The notes beneath the pieces are model-generated. The model had not been told where the DNA came from. It ran no database searches and saw only the letters and a list, made by a program, of their open reading frames with translations. A stretch of 64,000 bases of DNA, taken from the NCBI GenBank assembly GCA_030426665.1, contig JAUHYD010000003.1, forward strand, positions 248,001-312,000, written 5' to 3'. The position numbers and the translations under genes are program-made. This document shows positions 44,207 to 53,200 of this stretch, in pieces (within the stretch, counting starts at the first letter, position 1; each line of letters starts with the position of its first letter). This DNA comes from Bacteroidia bacterium (lineage in GTDB: Bacteria > Bacteroidota > Bacteroidia > Chitinophagales > Chitinophagaceae).

Positions 44207-45442
44207 TTACGCACTCTTAAGCCCTGGAGCCGGAGCCTTTGCTGCACGAACGGATGGAAACCACGCCGCCAGCATCCCAACACCAATAATTGTTACAATC
44301 ACAAGTACAAAATCAGCAATATTCATCGTTACCGGCCATGCATCTACCAACATAGACCCTGCAAGTTTTACAACTCCAAACTGCTGCTGCACCACACAAA
44401 CTAATACCCCTAACAGCATACCGGACACACCACCAACAAGGCTCCATAATATACCCTCCAGTAAAAAAACAGACCTAATGGTAGCCGGGAGCGCACCCAT
44501 GGCCTTAAGTATGGCGATGTCTTTTTGCTTCTCCAGTACCAACATCGACAAGGCACCCACCATATTGAACGACGCAATAAGCAACACCATCATCAAAATC
44601 GCATAAATCACCCACTTCTCCGTTCGCATGACCATAAACATGGTCTTATTTTGTTCGTAACGTGTAGCTACTACAAAGTCGCTACCCAGCAATTGCTGCA
44701 ATTCCTCTTTAATTTCTTCCTCCCGGTCAACATCTATTTTCAACTCGATAGATGATACCTTTCCCTCTTCATGCAACAACTCCTGAACAAGCGGGAGAGC
44801 AGCCAATACGTACTTATCATCAAAATCGTCCGATACATGAAAAGCTCCGGCAGGGTGTACTTTCAGGCTACGATAGGCTTCCGTTGGATTGGCAAATACA
44901 TTTATATTATCAGGGTTAGGGTAGTACATCTGAAATACGCTGTACGCGTTCGTTATGTCGGTACCCAGATCGTTGAGAATTCCTATTCCAACGATAGCCG
45001 TATACGGAATACCGGCAGATACCGTATCCTCTCCTATTACTGACTCCCTGATGTCGTTTACACGCATATAATTGCGGTCTACCCCTTTCAGGGTAATTAC
45101 CTTCTGCTCCTTATTGTAGTGATTGTTTACGATTGCATTATCTTCTATCACGGTAGTCAACACTGCTACACCCGACAATTGCTTTATCTTAGTGAGCATC
45201 GCTTTATCTGCGGCAAAGAATTTCCCTTTTGCGGCGGTAACTTTCATGTCGGGGTAGAAGCCCGTATATAGGTCTTTTACTAGCCCCTCCATTCCGTTAA
45301 ATACAGAGAACACTACTATCATGGCAGCACTACTTACAGCAATAGCCACCATACTGATACGAGATAGTATCGGCACTGCGTTTGCTGATCGCTTACCGCG
45401 GATGTAACGGAATGCAAGTTGCCATATTAATATACGGTTCAT
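44207..45442 (-). CDS. FtsX/LolC-E-type ABC transporter permease
   Basis: This 411-residue integral membrane protein has one N-terminal transmembrane helix (~25-50), a large extracytoplasmic region (~50-270) and three C-terminal helices (~280-310, 325-360 and 375-400). This is the FtsX-like permease topology of LolC/LolE lipoprotein-release components. 'EKQKDIAILKAMGAL' is the typical coupling segment facing the ATPase. Its start codon directly follows the stop of rbfA, so the two are translationally coupled. The partner ATPase is not in the window. Confidence 0.88.
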   Translation of the reverse strand: MNRILIWQLAFRYIRGKRSANAVPILSRISMVAIAVSSAAMIVVFSVFNGMEGLVKDLYTGFYPDMKVTAAKGKFFAADKAMLTKIKQLSGVAVLTTVIEDNAIVNNHYNKEQKVITLKGVDRNYMRVNDIRESVIGEDTVSAGIPYTAIVGIGILNDLGTDITNAYSVFQMYYPNPDNINVFANPTEAYRSLKVHPAGAFHVSDDFDDKYVLAALPLVQELLHEEGKVSSIELKIDVDREEEIKEELQQLLGSDFVVATRYEQNKTMFMVMRTEKWVIYAILMMVLLIASFNMVGALSMLVLEKQKDIAILKAMGALPATIRSVFLLEGILWSLVGGVSGMLLGVLVCVVQQQFGVVKLAGSMLVDAWPVTMNIADFVLVIVTIIGVGMLAAWFPSVRAAKAPAPGLKSA

Positions 45443-45823
45443 CTATTCTTTGTTGGCGTTTCTGGCTTCCCGCTCTTCCTGAATTTTTTTAAAAATTTCC
45501 TCCATCTTGAACACGTAGTCCAGCGTATCATCTGCGTAGAATGTAAGCTCAGGAACCCTTCTGAACTGATTCTTCACCCGCATTCCCAACAGCTTGCGCC
45601 ATTCCCATCCGCGCCCTTTTATTTCTTCTAACAGCTTTTCGGTATCCCGCACCTGAAAAAAACTAAGGTATATTCGGGCCTCCATCAGATCCGGGGTGAC
45701 GGACACTTTTGAGATAGACACCATTCCGCCATCCACCATATTCATACCCTCCCTCATAAAGATGTCACTCATCTCTTCCAAAACCACCTTACCTACCTGC
45801 TTCTGCCTTTTATTCTCTTCCAT
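45443..45823 (-). CDS. rbfA: 30S ribosome-binding factor A
   Basis: RbfA is a small KH-fold protein that helps 16S rRNA 5'-end processing and 30S maturation. This 126-residue version shows KQVGKVVLEEMSDIFMREG, VSISKVSVTPDLMEARIYLSFF and LTFYADDTLDYVFKMEEIF. It is followed without any gap by the permease gene. Confidence 0.94.
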   Translation of the reverse strand: MEENKRQKQVGKVVLEEMSDIFMREGMNMVDGGMVSISKVSVTPDLMEARIYLSFFQVRDTEKLLEEIKGRGWEWRKLLGMRVKNQFRRVPELTFYADDTLDYVFKMEEIFKKIQEEREARNANKE

Positions 45824-45977
45824 AATATTGTCTCAATTAGCCGATAAAGTTAGGCAAGTTGTGGTATTTGCATCGTTAAAACCAAAGTAGCACTCCCGCC
45901 TCCTAAAAACCATCACTCGCCACCGTCGCCATATAGTCTGCCATATGAGCACTATTTTCGTCACAAGCCACTCCAAA

Positions 45978-46283
45978 CTAGCTATTTCTAAATCTATTAA
46001 TTTTCTTTTTTTGAACAAGAACGACAGGAACAAGTATTATAATAAGAATTCCCTCCAGCGCTATAGCACTTACTAGATAATTAATTCTTGATTCCTGGAT
46101 TTTTTTCTCCGCTTCTCTTTGGGACTCCTCAGCTTTTCTTTGGGACTCGAACGCTACTTGTAAATCGTGAGTAACTGCGGCCGTATCAAATTTGAATGCA
46201 ACCGTCTCCTGACTATATGATTGGCATAATACCACCATCTGCAATGCAATTCCAAAAACAATAAATAAGATTAATTTTTTCAT
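45978..46283 (-). CDS. Small exported coiled-coil membrane protein
   Basis: This 101-residue protein has a signal peptide (MKKLILFIVFGIALQMVVLCQSYSQ), a short charged coiled-coil (VAFESQRKAEESQREAEKK, about residues 43-61) and a transmembrane helix at ~70-90 (LVSAIALEGILIIILVPVVLV), ending in a basic tail. Probably a bitopic inner-membrane protein; function unknown. It stands at the edge of the repeat-rich patch to its right. Confidence 0.65.
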   Translation of the reverse strand: MKKLILFIVFGIALQMVVLCQSYSQETVAFKFDTAAVTHDLQVAFESQRKAEESQREAEKKIQESRINYLVSAIALEGILIIILVPVVLVQKKKINRFRNS

Positions 46284-46322
46284 GAGGTTTATTTAATAAG
46301 ATAACTAAAAAAGACAGGCCCT

Positions 46323-46449
46323 GAAAGCTTGTTCTCTGATTGCAAACTTTAGTCCCACATAATAAAAGTAATAATAGTTTATGTGCTTTTTTGTAGAAGC
46401 GAGACGCTTCGGTAGGTGAGGACGAAGCGAGACGCTTCGACCAGTGGGG
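46323..46449 (+). repeat. Dispersed repeat, copy A (two palindromes)
   Basis: This segment contains a 25-base block (46323-46347, core GTTCTCTGATTGCAAAC) and two copies of the palindrome GAAGCGAGACGCTTC (46396-46410 and 46424-46438), the second running into CGACCAGTGGGG. The same block and palindrome recur at 47692-47761, and an inverted palindrome with CGACCAGT at 47031-47054. It is a short repeat family, not coding. Confidence 0.7.
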
Positions 46450-46541
46450 GAGTGCCTACGTCCTCTTTTGAATGGCGGATAAATATTAACAAATATCTGC
46501 CTAGGGCTTACCAACATTTTTGGGCACCATTACCCTTTTTG

Positions 46542-46952
46542 CTATCTGATAAGTGTACAAGCAGGAGTAACTGTTACTATTGTTTCTTTTCCACGTCTAA
46601 AACACACATCGAACTTACCTATATAACCTCCATCTATAACATTAACTATGCCTTTCCCACGTTTGACAAGAATTTGAGCTTCCCCGCTTGAATCCGTGAA
46701 AACGAAATTACATGTCTTAATATTTCCGATACCAACTAATGCATCCCTTACTGGTGTATTGTTATGATTTATTATGCGAACCGTCGTCAAAGAAGAGTCA
46801 TCATTTAGTCCAGGTGAATCAATGTACTCAATATTAAATTTTTCATAGAACTTCACATAATCTTTCTCATGACTATGATAGAAAAAACGACAGCCTGTCA
46901 AAAAGGTAAAAATGACCAGAGAAACAACTACTACCCCTTCTTTAGAAATCAC
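46542..46952 (-). CDS. Small lipoprotein with carboxypeptidase-regulatory-like fold
   Basis: This 136-residue protein has a lipoprotein signal (LVIFTFLTGC, lipidated Cys at residue 21). The rest shows SSLTTVRIINHNNTPVRDALVGI and FTDSSGEAQILVKRGKG, with the look of a carboxypeptidase-regulatory-like beta-sandwich. It is A/T-rich, flanked by dispersed repeats, and near other small lipoproteins. Function unknown. Confidence 0.6.
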   Translation of the reverse strand: MISKEGVVVVSLVIFTFLTGCRFFYHSHEKDYVKFYEKFNIEYIDSPGLNDDSSLTTVRIINHNNTPVRDALVGIGNIKTCNFVFTDSSGEAQILVKRGKGIVNVIDGGYIGKFDVCFRRGKETIVTVTPACTLIR

Positions 46953-47030
46953 GGAATCGATTTATAGGGTTATAAGATAATGTTGAATTATTTTATTCTT
47001 CTTTCTTTTTGACTGCCCTTTTTTGAATCA

Positions 47031-47054
47031 CCAACTGGTCGAGGCGTCTCGTTC
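47031..47054 (-). repeat. Dispersed repeat, degenerate inverted copy
   Basis: Read on the minus strand, GAACGAGACGCCTCGACCAGTTGG matches the second palindrome of copy A plus its CGACCAGT flank with a few changes. It lies in the gap between two small lipoprotein genes. Confidence 0.55.
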
Positions 47055-47137
47055 AAAACATCTAGTGACGAACTCACTGTTTTCTTTCATAGATAGTTAT
47101 TTTGTTTGGAGCGATACTTCGAACTGAGGGTTAAATA

Positions 47138-47572
47138 CTAATGCTTGACGACACTATCTAAAAAGCCATTTGTCCAATACTCTTCTTTTGTTACATTGGC
47201 ATCAGAGTCATAGTACTTCCAAATGCCATCTTTAATAGGATCGTAGTGACCAACTACATAATCATATTCTTTTATACGCAAAACATCGGTTGACATCTGT
47301 TCGCTACTAAGATAACTCCGTTTAGAAACTATTTTTCTCTTTGAGAATACCCAAACATCTGCCTTACCTTGACATTCATGTAAAACAATTTTAACGCTTG
47401 ACTTACCGTCAAGCCTAATTTTCGTTTTGTGTTCTAATCTACTTACCCTCTTTTTATTGTACCCAGATCCTACCAAAATAGAAAAATCTGAAAAATAGAC
47501 AATTTCATGACATTTCTTTTTCGCAACACAACTTGAAAAGAAAAACAAAAGCAAAAAGAACACGTTTCGCAT
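47138..47572 (-). CDS. Small lipoprotein with MORN-like C-terminus
   Basis: This 144-residue protein has a lipoprotein signal (FFLLLFFFSSC, Cys at about residue 15). Its C-terminal part, GIWKYYDSDANVTKEEYWTNG, resembles a single MORN-type repeat ('dGxWxyYdxxGxxxxExyxxnG') as found in toxin-antitoxin-like MORN proteins of Bacteroidota. The middle (SILVGSGYNKKRVSRLEHKT, then KADVWVFSKRKIVSKRS) is unassigned. It sits in the same minus-strand patch as three other small exported proteins. Confidence 0.6.
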   Translation of the reverse strand: MRNVFFLLLFFFSSCVAKKKCHEIVYFSDFSILVGSGYNKKRVSRLEHKTKIRLDGKSSVKIVLHECQGKADVWVFSKRKIVSKRSYLSSEQMSTDVLRIKEYDYVVGHYDPIKDGIWKYYDSDANVTKEEYWTNGFLDSVVKH

Positions 47573-47691
47573 TTCTAATCTGTTTTGGAAGGAGTTACAA
47601 CTGGACTACTATCTATTTCTAACGTAAAACGTTGTAGTTTTTGTCTTTTAGTTCTAAATAATTTTAAAATCGTCCGATTCGACCATCTGTA

Positions 47692-47761
47692 GCAAGCCTG
47701 TTCTCTGATTGCAAACCCCCTGGTCGTAAACGTCTCCCAACCCACCGAAGCGTCTCGCTTC
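47692..47761 (+). repeat. Dispersed repeat, copy B
   Basis: The 25-base block (47692-47716, 23 of 25 identical to 46323-46347) is followed 30 bases later by GAAGCGTCTCGCTTC (47747-47761), the palindrome in the opposite orientation. It lies between two small lipoprotein genes. Confidence 0.65.
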
Positions 47762-47767
47762 ACACCC

Positions 47768-48160
47768 CTAAAAATCATCACTCGTCACAGTCGCAGTATA
47801 ATCTGCCATATGGGCACCGTTTTCTTTGTAAACCCATTCCTTCGTACGCAAAAAGTTTGTGACAGACTGCTGCCCTGCGTGATTATATATATCTATTCTC
47901 GTGAATTCACGAAGCGTCTCACCCGTTTCCTTATAAGTACTCACGTGATTTAGACCTTCGCCATTTACGGCAATGGTCATGGTTGTATTATAGCCTACCC
48001 AGAAAGTATCAGTTATCTCCCCACCATCTACTTTTGTCCTCACGACGGTAATGGTATCATCTGCATTATTTTTCACTCTGTATGTCAGCGTTGCCTCATG
48101 GTCACAAGATGTAAACGCAATCGACAAAACTGCAATTAAACATATAATGGCTTGTTTCAT
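47768..48160 (-). CDS. Small lipoprotein of unknown function
   Basis: This 130-residue protein has a lipoprotein signal (MKQAIICLIAVLSIAFTSC, Cys19). The mature part is a beta-rich domain (ATLTYRVKNNADDTITVVRT, then TFWVGYNTTMTIAVNGEG). No family recognised. It is the first gene of the small-lipoprotein patch reading leftwards. Confidence 0.6.
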   Translation of the reverse strand: MKQAIICLIAVLSIAFTSCDHEATLTYRVKNNADDTITVVRTKVDGGEITDTFWVGYNTTMTIAVNGEGLNHVSTYKETGETLREFTRIDIYNHAGQQSVTNFLRTKEWVYKENGAHMADYTATVTSDDF

Positions 48161-48322
48161 AAAAATATTGACGGTTGAGTTAAAGTTACATAATACTCAA
48201 TAACGAAACCGTTTAGCGTCCATCACTACCTTTCCAGTTACCCCGACGTTCAATCGTAAGGTTAAAGCCTATTAGGAACGAACGAAAACGATTACGAACT
48301 AATATTGTTGTGGGATTAAGTT

Positions 48323-48330
48323 TATCTTTG
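48323..48330 (+). promoter_or_regulatory. -7 element of serS
   Basis: TATCTTTG matches TAnnTTTG. A TTG at 48305-48307 lies 15 bases upstream, slightly short of the usual spacing. The serS start is 23 bases downstream. Confidence 0.5.
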
Positions 48331-48352
48331 CCCTCAATTATATCTAATATTT

Positions 48353-49624
48353 ATGTTACCTATACAATTATTCCGGCAGAACAAAGAGCTGGTATTGCAG
48401 GGATTAGCGAAAAAGAACTTCCGGGAGACTGAACTTGTTGATAAAATCATTGCTTCAGACGAACGTCGGAGAGAGCTGCAGGTAGAACACGACAATGTAG
48501 CCGCCTTAGTAAACAGTGCCTCCAAACAAATAGGCCAACTGATGGCAAAGGGCGAAAAGGAAGCCGCCGAAAAACAAAAAAAGCAAGTCGCTTCCTATAA
48601 AACGCAGATAAAAGAACTCGTTCAGACAATTGCTGAACTGGAACAGCAGATACATAATGATATAGTACGTATCCCGAACCTGCCGCATGAGAGTGTTCCC
48701 CTCGGTAAAACACCGGAGGAAAATGAGGTAGTTCGCTCGGGTGGCACAATGCCGCAACTTGCAGAACAAAAGTTGCCACACTGGGAGCTGATGGAAAAAT
48801 ACAAGCTCATGGATCTGGCACTTGGCAACAAGATAACGGGTAGCGGGTTCCCTGTATTTACCGGACAAGGGGCTCGCCTGCAACGCGCATTAATACAATA
48901 TTTCCTTGACCATAATGTGAACGCGGGCTATACAGAGATTTGCCCGCCATTTATGGTAAACGAAGACTCTGCATACGGTACAGGTCAACTGCCCGACAAA
49001 GAAGGGCAGATGTACCATGTTACGGCAGATGGGCTATACCTCATCCCGACCTCAGAAGTACCGCTAACCAATATATACCGTGACGAGATAATTGCAGATA
49101 GTGACCTGCCTATAAAAATGACAGCTTACTCACCATGTTTTCGCAGAGAGGCCGGTTCTTATGGCAAGGATGTGCGCGGGCTCAACAGGGTGCATCAATT
49201 CGACAAGGTAGAAGTTGTGCAGATTACAAAAGCTACCGACAGCTACCAAACATTGGAAGAAATGGTAGCACACGTAGAGCAGCTACTGCAAGCTCTGGAA
49301 CTACCGTACCGCATACTCCGCTTATGTGGGGGCGACATCAGCTTTACGGCTGCGCTTACTTATGACTTTGAGGTGTATAGTGCCGCACAGGAGCGTTGGC
49401 TGGAAGTAAGCTCAGTATCAAACTTTGAGAATTTTCAGGCAAACAGAATGAAAATAAGACACAGAGACGAAAACGGAAAAACACAACTACTGCATACACT
49501 TAACGGCAGCTCACTGGCGTTGCCCCGTATTATAGCCTGTCTGCTCGAAAACAACCAGACAACAGAGGGAATAAACATACCTGCAGTATTGCAACCATAT
49601 TTCGGAAAGGACATTATTAAATAA
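48353..49624 (+). CDS. serS: Serine--tRNA ligase
   Basis: This class II aminoacyl-tRNA synthetase has 423 residues. The N-terminal coiled coil that holds the tRNA variable arm spans ~residues 30-100 (KKNFRETELVDKIIASDERR, then ...KQKKQVASYKTQ...). The class II motifs are in the catalytic domain: motif 2 in PCFRREAGSYGKDVRGLNRVHQF and motif 3 near LHTLNGSSLALPRIIACLLEN. It is followed 30 bases later by the DUF4293 gene and probably co-transcribed. Confidence 0.98.
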   Translation: MLPIQLFRQNKELVLQGLAKKNFRETELVDKIIASDERRRELQVEHDNVAALVNSASKQIGQLMAKGEKEAAEKQKKQVASYKTQIKELVQTIAELEQQIHNDIVRIPNLPHESVPLGKTPEENEVVRSGGTMPQLAEQKLPHWELMEKYKLMDLALGNKITGSGFPVFTGQGARLQRALIQYFLDHNVNAGYTEICPPFMVNEDSAYGTGQLPDKEGQMYHVTADGLYLIPTSEVPLTNIYRDEIIADSDLPIKMTAYSPCFRREAGSYGKDVRGLNRVHQFDKVEVVQITKATDSYQTLEEMVAHVEQLLQALELPYRILRLCGGDISFTAALTYDFEVYSAAQERWLEVSSVSNFENFQANRMKIRHRDENGKTQLLHTLNGSSLALPRIIACLLENNQTTEGINIPAVLQPYFGKDIIK

Positions 49625-49654
49625 ACACCATTTACGTTTAACTTACAGAGTAAC

Positions 49655-50083
49655 ATGATACAACGCAAACAGACTTTGTGGCTTTTATTGGCCAGCATCT
49701 TTAGTGCAGGGGTTTTCTACTTTGACCTGTACCGGGCTACCGGCGATTTAGTAGAAAAGAAAGTTCTGAGAGTAGCTGACCACTTCCCTCACCTGTTGCT
49801 GGCACTTATAATGATTGCATTGCCATTCATTTCCATATTTATGTTTCGCAATAGAAAACGACAAGCAAAAATGGCGATGGTTAGTGTCTTGAGTACCATT
49901 CTGTTTCTATCAATGATGCTTTGGCGCGTAACAGCCATCATGAAACAGGTGCCTGCTCCATCAGGCGGCGGCTATTGGATAGGTGCTGTGCTCCCTGCTG
50001 TTAGTGTCGTTTTTCTTATACTCGCCATTGCGGGTATCCGTAAAGACGAAAAATTGGTCCGCTCGACTGATCGACTTCGCTAA
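49655..50083 (+). CDS. DUF4293 membrane protein
   Basis: This 142-residue protein has about four transmembrane helices: ~8-25, 45-66, 73-92 and 106-128. It matches DUF4293, a Bacteroidota family of unknown function often found next to housekeeping genes. The opening MIQRKQTLWLLLASI is characteristic. It is 30 bases downstream of serS. Confidence 0.85.
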   Translation: MIQRKQTLWLLLASIFSAGVFYFDLYRATGDLVEKKVLRVADHFPHLLLALIMIALPFISIFMFRNRKRQAKMAMVSVLSTILFLSMMLWRVTAIMKQVPAPSGGGYWIGAVLPAVSVVFLILAIAGIRKDEKLVRSTDRLR

Positions 50084-50288
50084 AGTCCGCAAATGTTAAG
50101 CAATTAGCATAGGAAATGTGAATTAAGAGTGAAGCTGACAGCTATATGCAATTTAATTTCTATAACCTGATTTTTTATCTTACCTTGGTATTATCGTAGT
50201 TACGCAGTAACTGTGTATAATACAGAGACCCCTCCCCTTGTTGCTGTTCACATGCAAATGCATGCGGACTGGTTATTGTAAAATCTGA

Positions 50289-53200
50289 ATGTCAAAAAAA
50301 TCAGACAGGATGCCACATGAAAAAAATGAAGCAGAACGGCTTCGTGTGCTGGATAAGTACCATATTCTTGATACGCCTCCGGAAAAGGAGTTTGATAGGT
50401 TTACCGAACTCGCATCGCTGATATGCGAAACACCAATTTCTCTTGTGTCATTAGTAGATGAAAAACGGCAATGGTTTAAATCTGCTAAAGGGCTTGATGT
50501 GCGGGAAACGGATAGAAATATTGCCTTTTGCCATCATGCCATTCAGGACACCGCACTGTTTGAAGTTAAGGATGCACTTTTGGATGACCGCTTCAGGGAT
50601 AACCCACTGGTGACCGGCGCCCCGGATATCAGATTCTACCTCGGATGCCCCCTTGTTGATAATAGCGGATATGCTCTGGGAACACTTTGCGTAATAGACA
50701 CAGTAGCCCGGCAACTCGATGACAAACAAAAAAGAGCATTGAAGCTGCTGGCGGAAGAAGTAACTGAACTAATAAAAGAACGTCGGCTCAAGGAAGAACT
50801 GAAGCACTTTGAAAAAATATTCAGTCAGTCGCGAGACCTGATTTGTATATCCGGCATTGATGGGCGCTTTAAAAAGGTAAACCCGGCCTTCAAAAACCTG
50901 CTGAACTACGCCAACTCCTATCTGCTGGACAGCTCAATCCTCGATTTTGTGCACCCGGACGACCTGGAGATGACCCAAAAAGAAATTGAAAAACTGGCAG
51001 CCGGCTACCCGACAATCAATTTTGTACACAGGCTTAGAAAAAAAGACGGCGACTACCTCTACCTGGAGTGGACAGCCACGCCGGAAATAGAAACCGCGAG
51101 CATCTTTGCTATCGGGAGAGATATTACATTTGAAAGAAACAGAGAAGTGCAGCTTTCATACAGTGAACGGCATTTCAGAGAGTTCTTTGAGAATTCACAG
51201 GGACTCATGTGTACCCATGACCTTGAAGGCACATTCCTGACCATGAATAATTCCAGCGCCGCCGCATTAGGCTATACAGTAAAAGAGCTGGAAGGTGCAT
51301 CGTTATATGACATCATACCGGAAAAACGGCACGAGAATATAAAGGCCTACTTACAAGCTATAGCAGAAACAGGCAGCTTTAGCGGGCAAATGCAGACGAT
51401 CCACAAAAGTGGCGCTCCCCGTATATGGCTCTTCAATAACAAACTTTCGACCGACAGGAAAGGAAAGCCACAGGTAATAGGTAACGCATTGGATATTACC
51501 GACCAATATCTGCTGGAACAACAATTACAACAGACCAAGGAGTTGCTGGAGCGCACCAACAGCGTTGCACGTGTGGGCGGCTGGGAAGTGAACTTTATTA
51601 AACAAAAGGTCTATTGGTCTGCCGTTACGAAAGAAATTCACGGGGTTCCTCCTGATTATCAACCGCAAATAAATGCGGGTTTTGATTTTTATGAAAAAGA
51701 GAGCCGTGATATGATTTTAGCGGCTGAGGAAAACGCAACAAAAAACGGCACACCCGCAGACCTGGAGTTGCAGCTTATAACTGCCAAAGGAAAAAAGATA
51801 TGGGTTAGGCTACTAATGAATCCTGAGTTTAATGAAGGTAAGTGTACCAGACTTTACGGCACATTTCAGAACATTGACGAAAAAAAGAAAGCCGAACTGG
51901 AGCTGTTAGCTCAAAAATCAAAACTGAGATCGTTTGTTTCCCACGCACCGGCAGCAGTTGCTATGCTCGACTCCGAAATGAGATATGTGGCTTATAGCAA
52001 CAGGTGGAAAGAAGAATATCACATACAGATACCGGACATAACCGGGCTATGCCACTATGATGTATTTCCAAACGTTTCGGACGATTGGAAAGTTATTCAC
52101 CAACGTTGTCTGGCCGGAGAAGTAATTAGTAAAGATGAAGACATCTGGCGACCTGTAGGCTGGGATTCTGACCAGTACCTTCGATGGGAAGTTCGCCCCT
52201 GGTATCTGCCCGACGGCAATGTTGGCGGCATGATGATGTTTACACAGGACATTACAGAATCTGTGCTACAAAAGCAGGAACTAAGTAAGGCGAAGTTGGT
52301 TGCCGAACAGGCCAGCAAAACCAAGTCTGAATTTCTGGCTAATATGAGCCACGAGATCCGAACACCATTAAACGGTGTGATTGGATTTACCGACCTCTTA
52401 CTAAAAACGTCACTTACCGAAACCCAACATCAGTATCTATCCATAGTCAATCAGTCAGCAAACGTCCTGATAAGTGTCATCAATGATATACTTGACTTTT
52501 CGAAAATTGAAGCTGGCAAACTTGAGTTAGATATCGACAAAAGCGACCTCTTCGAAATATCAAACCAGGCGAGCGATATTATTACCTATCAAGTCCAGAG
52601 CAAAGGGCTTGAGATGCTGTTGAATATTTCAGCCGGCTTACCCAGGTTTATATGGACAGACAGCGTTCGTTTGAAACAAATTCTGGTAAATCTGCTCGGC
52701 AACGCTGTTAAGTTTACCGAAAAAGGCGAGATCGAGCTTAAGGTCAGTAAAATGGCTACTGTCGGGAATGACAACTTAACAATTCGTTTTTCTGTAAGAG
52801 ATACCGGTATCGGAATCAAAAAAGAAAACCAAGAAAAGATATTTAAAGCATTTTCGCAGGAAGACCCCTCGACAACAAAAAAGTATGGTGGCACCGGGTT
52901 GGGACTAACTATCTCCAATAACCTGCTCGGGCTAATGGGCTCTCAGCTGCAGCTTGATAGCACTCCGGGTGAGGGAACAACTTTCTACTTTGACATTACC
53001 GTAAAGGCAGAAAACGGAGACCCGCTCATTTGGGAAAACATCAACCGTATCCACAAAGTACTGGTGGTGGACGACAACTATAACAATCGATTGATTGTAA
53101 AAGAAATGCTTGCCCTCAAAGATATTGAAATCGAAGAAGCGCAAAACGGCTTTGAGGCGTTACAGCTGCTCGCCGCCGGCAATCAATATGACGTTGTGTT

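Noticed and set aside
46305-46517. Short minus-strand frame sharing 'FAIREQA' with another at 47575-47781
   Set aside because: The shared peptide comes from the dispersed repeat DNA in both places; neither frame has a start context or domain of its own.
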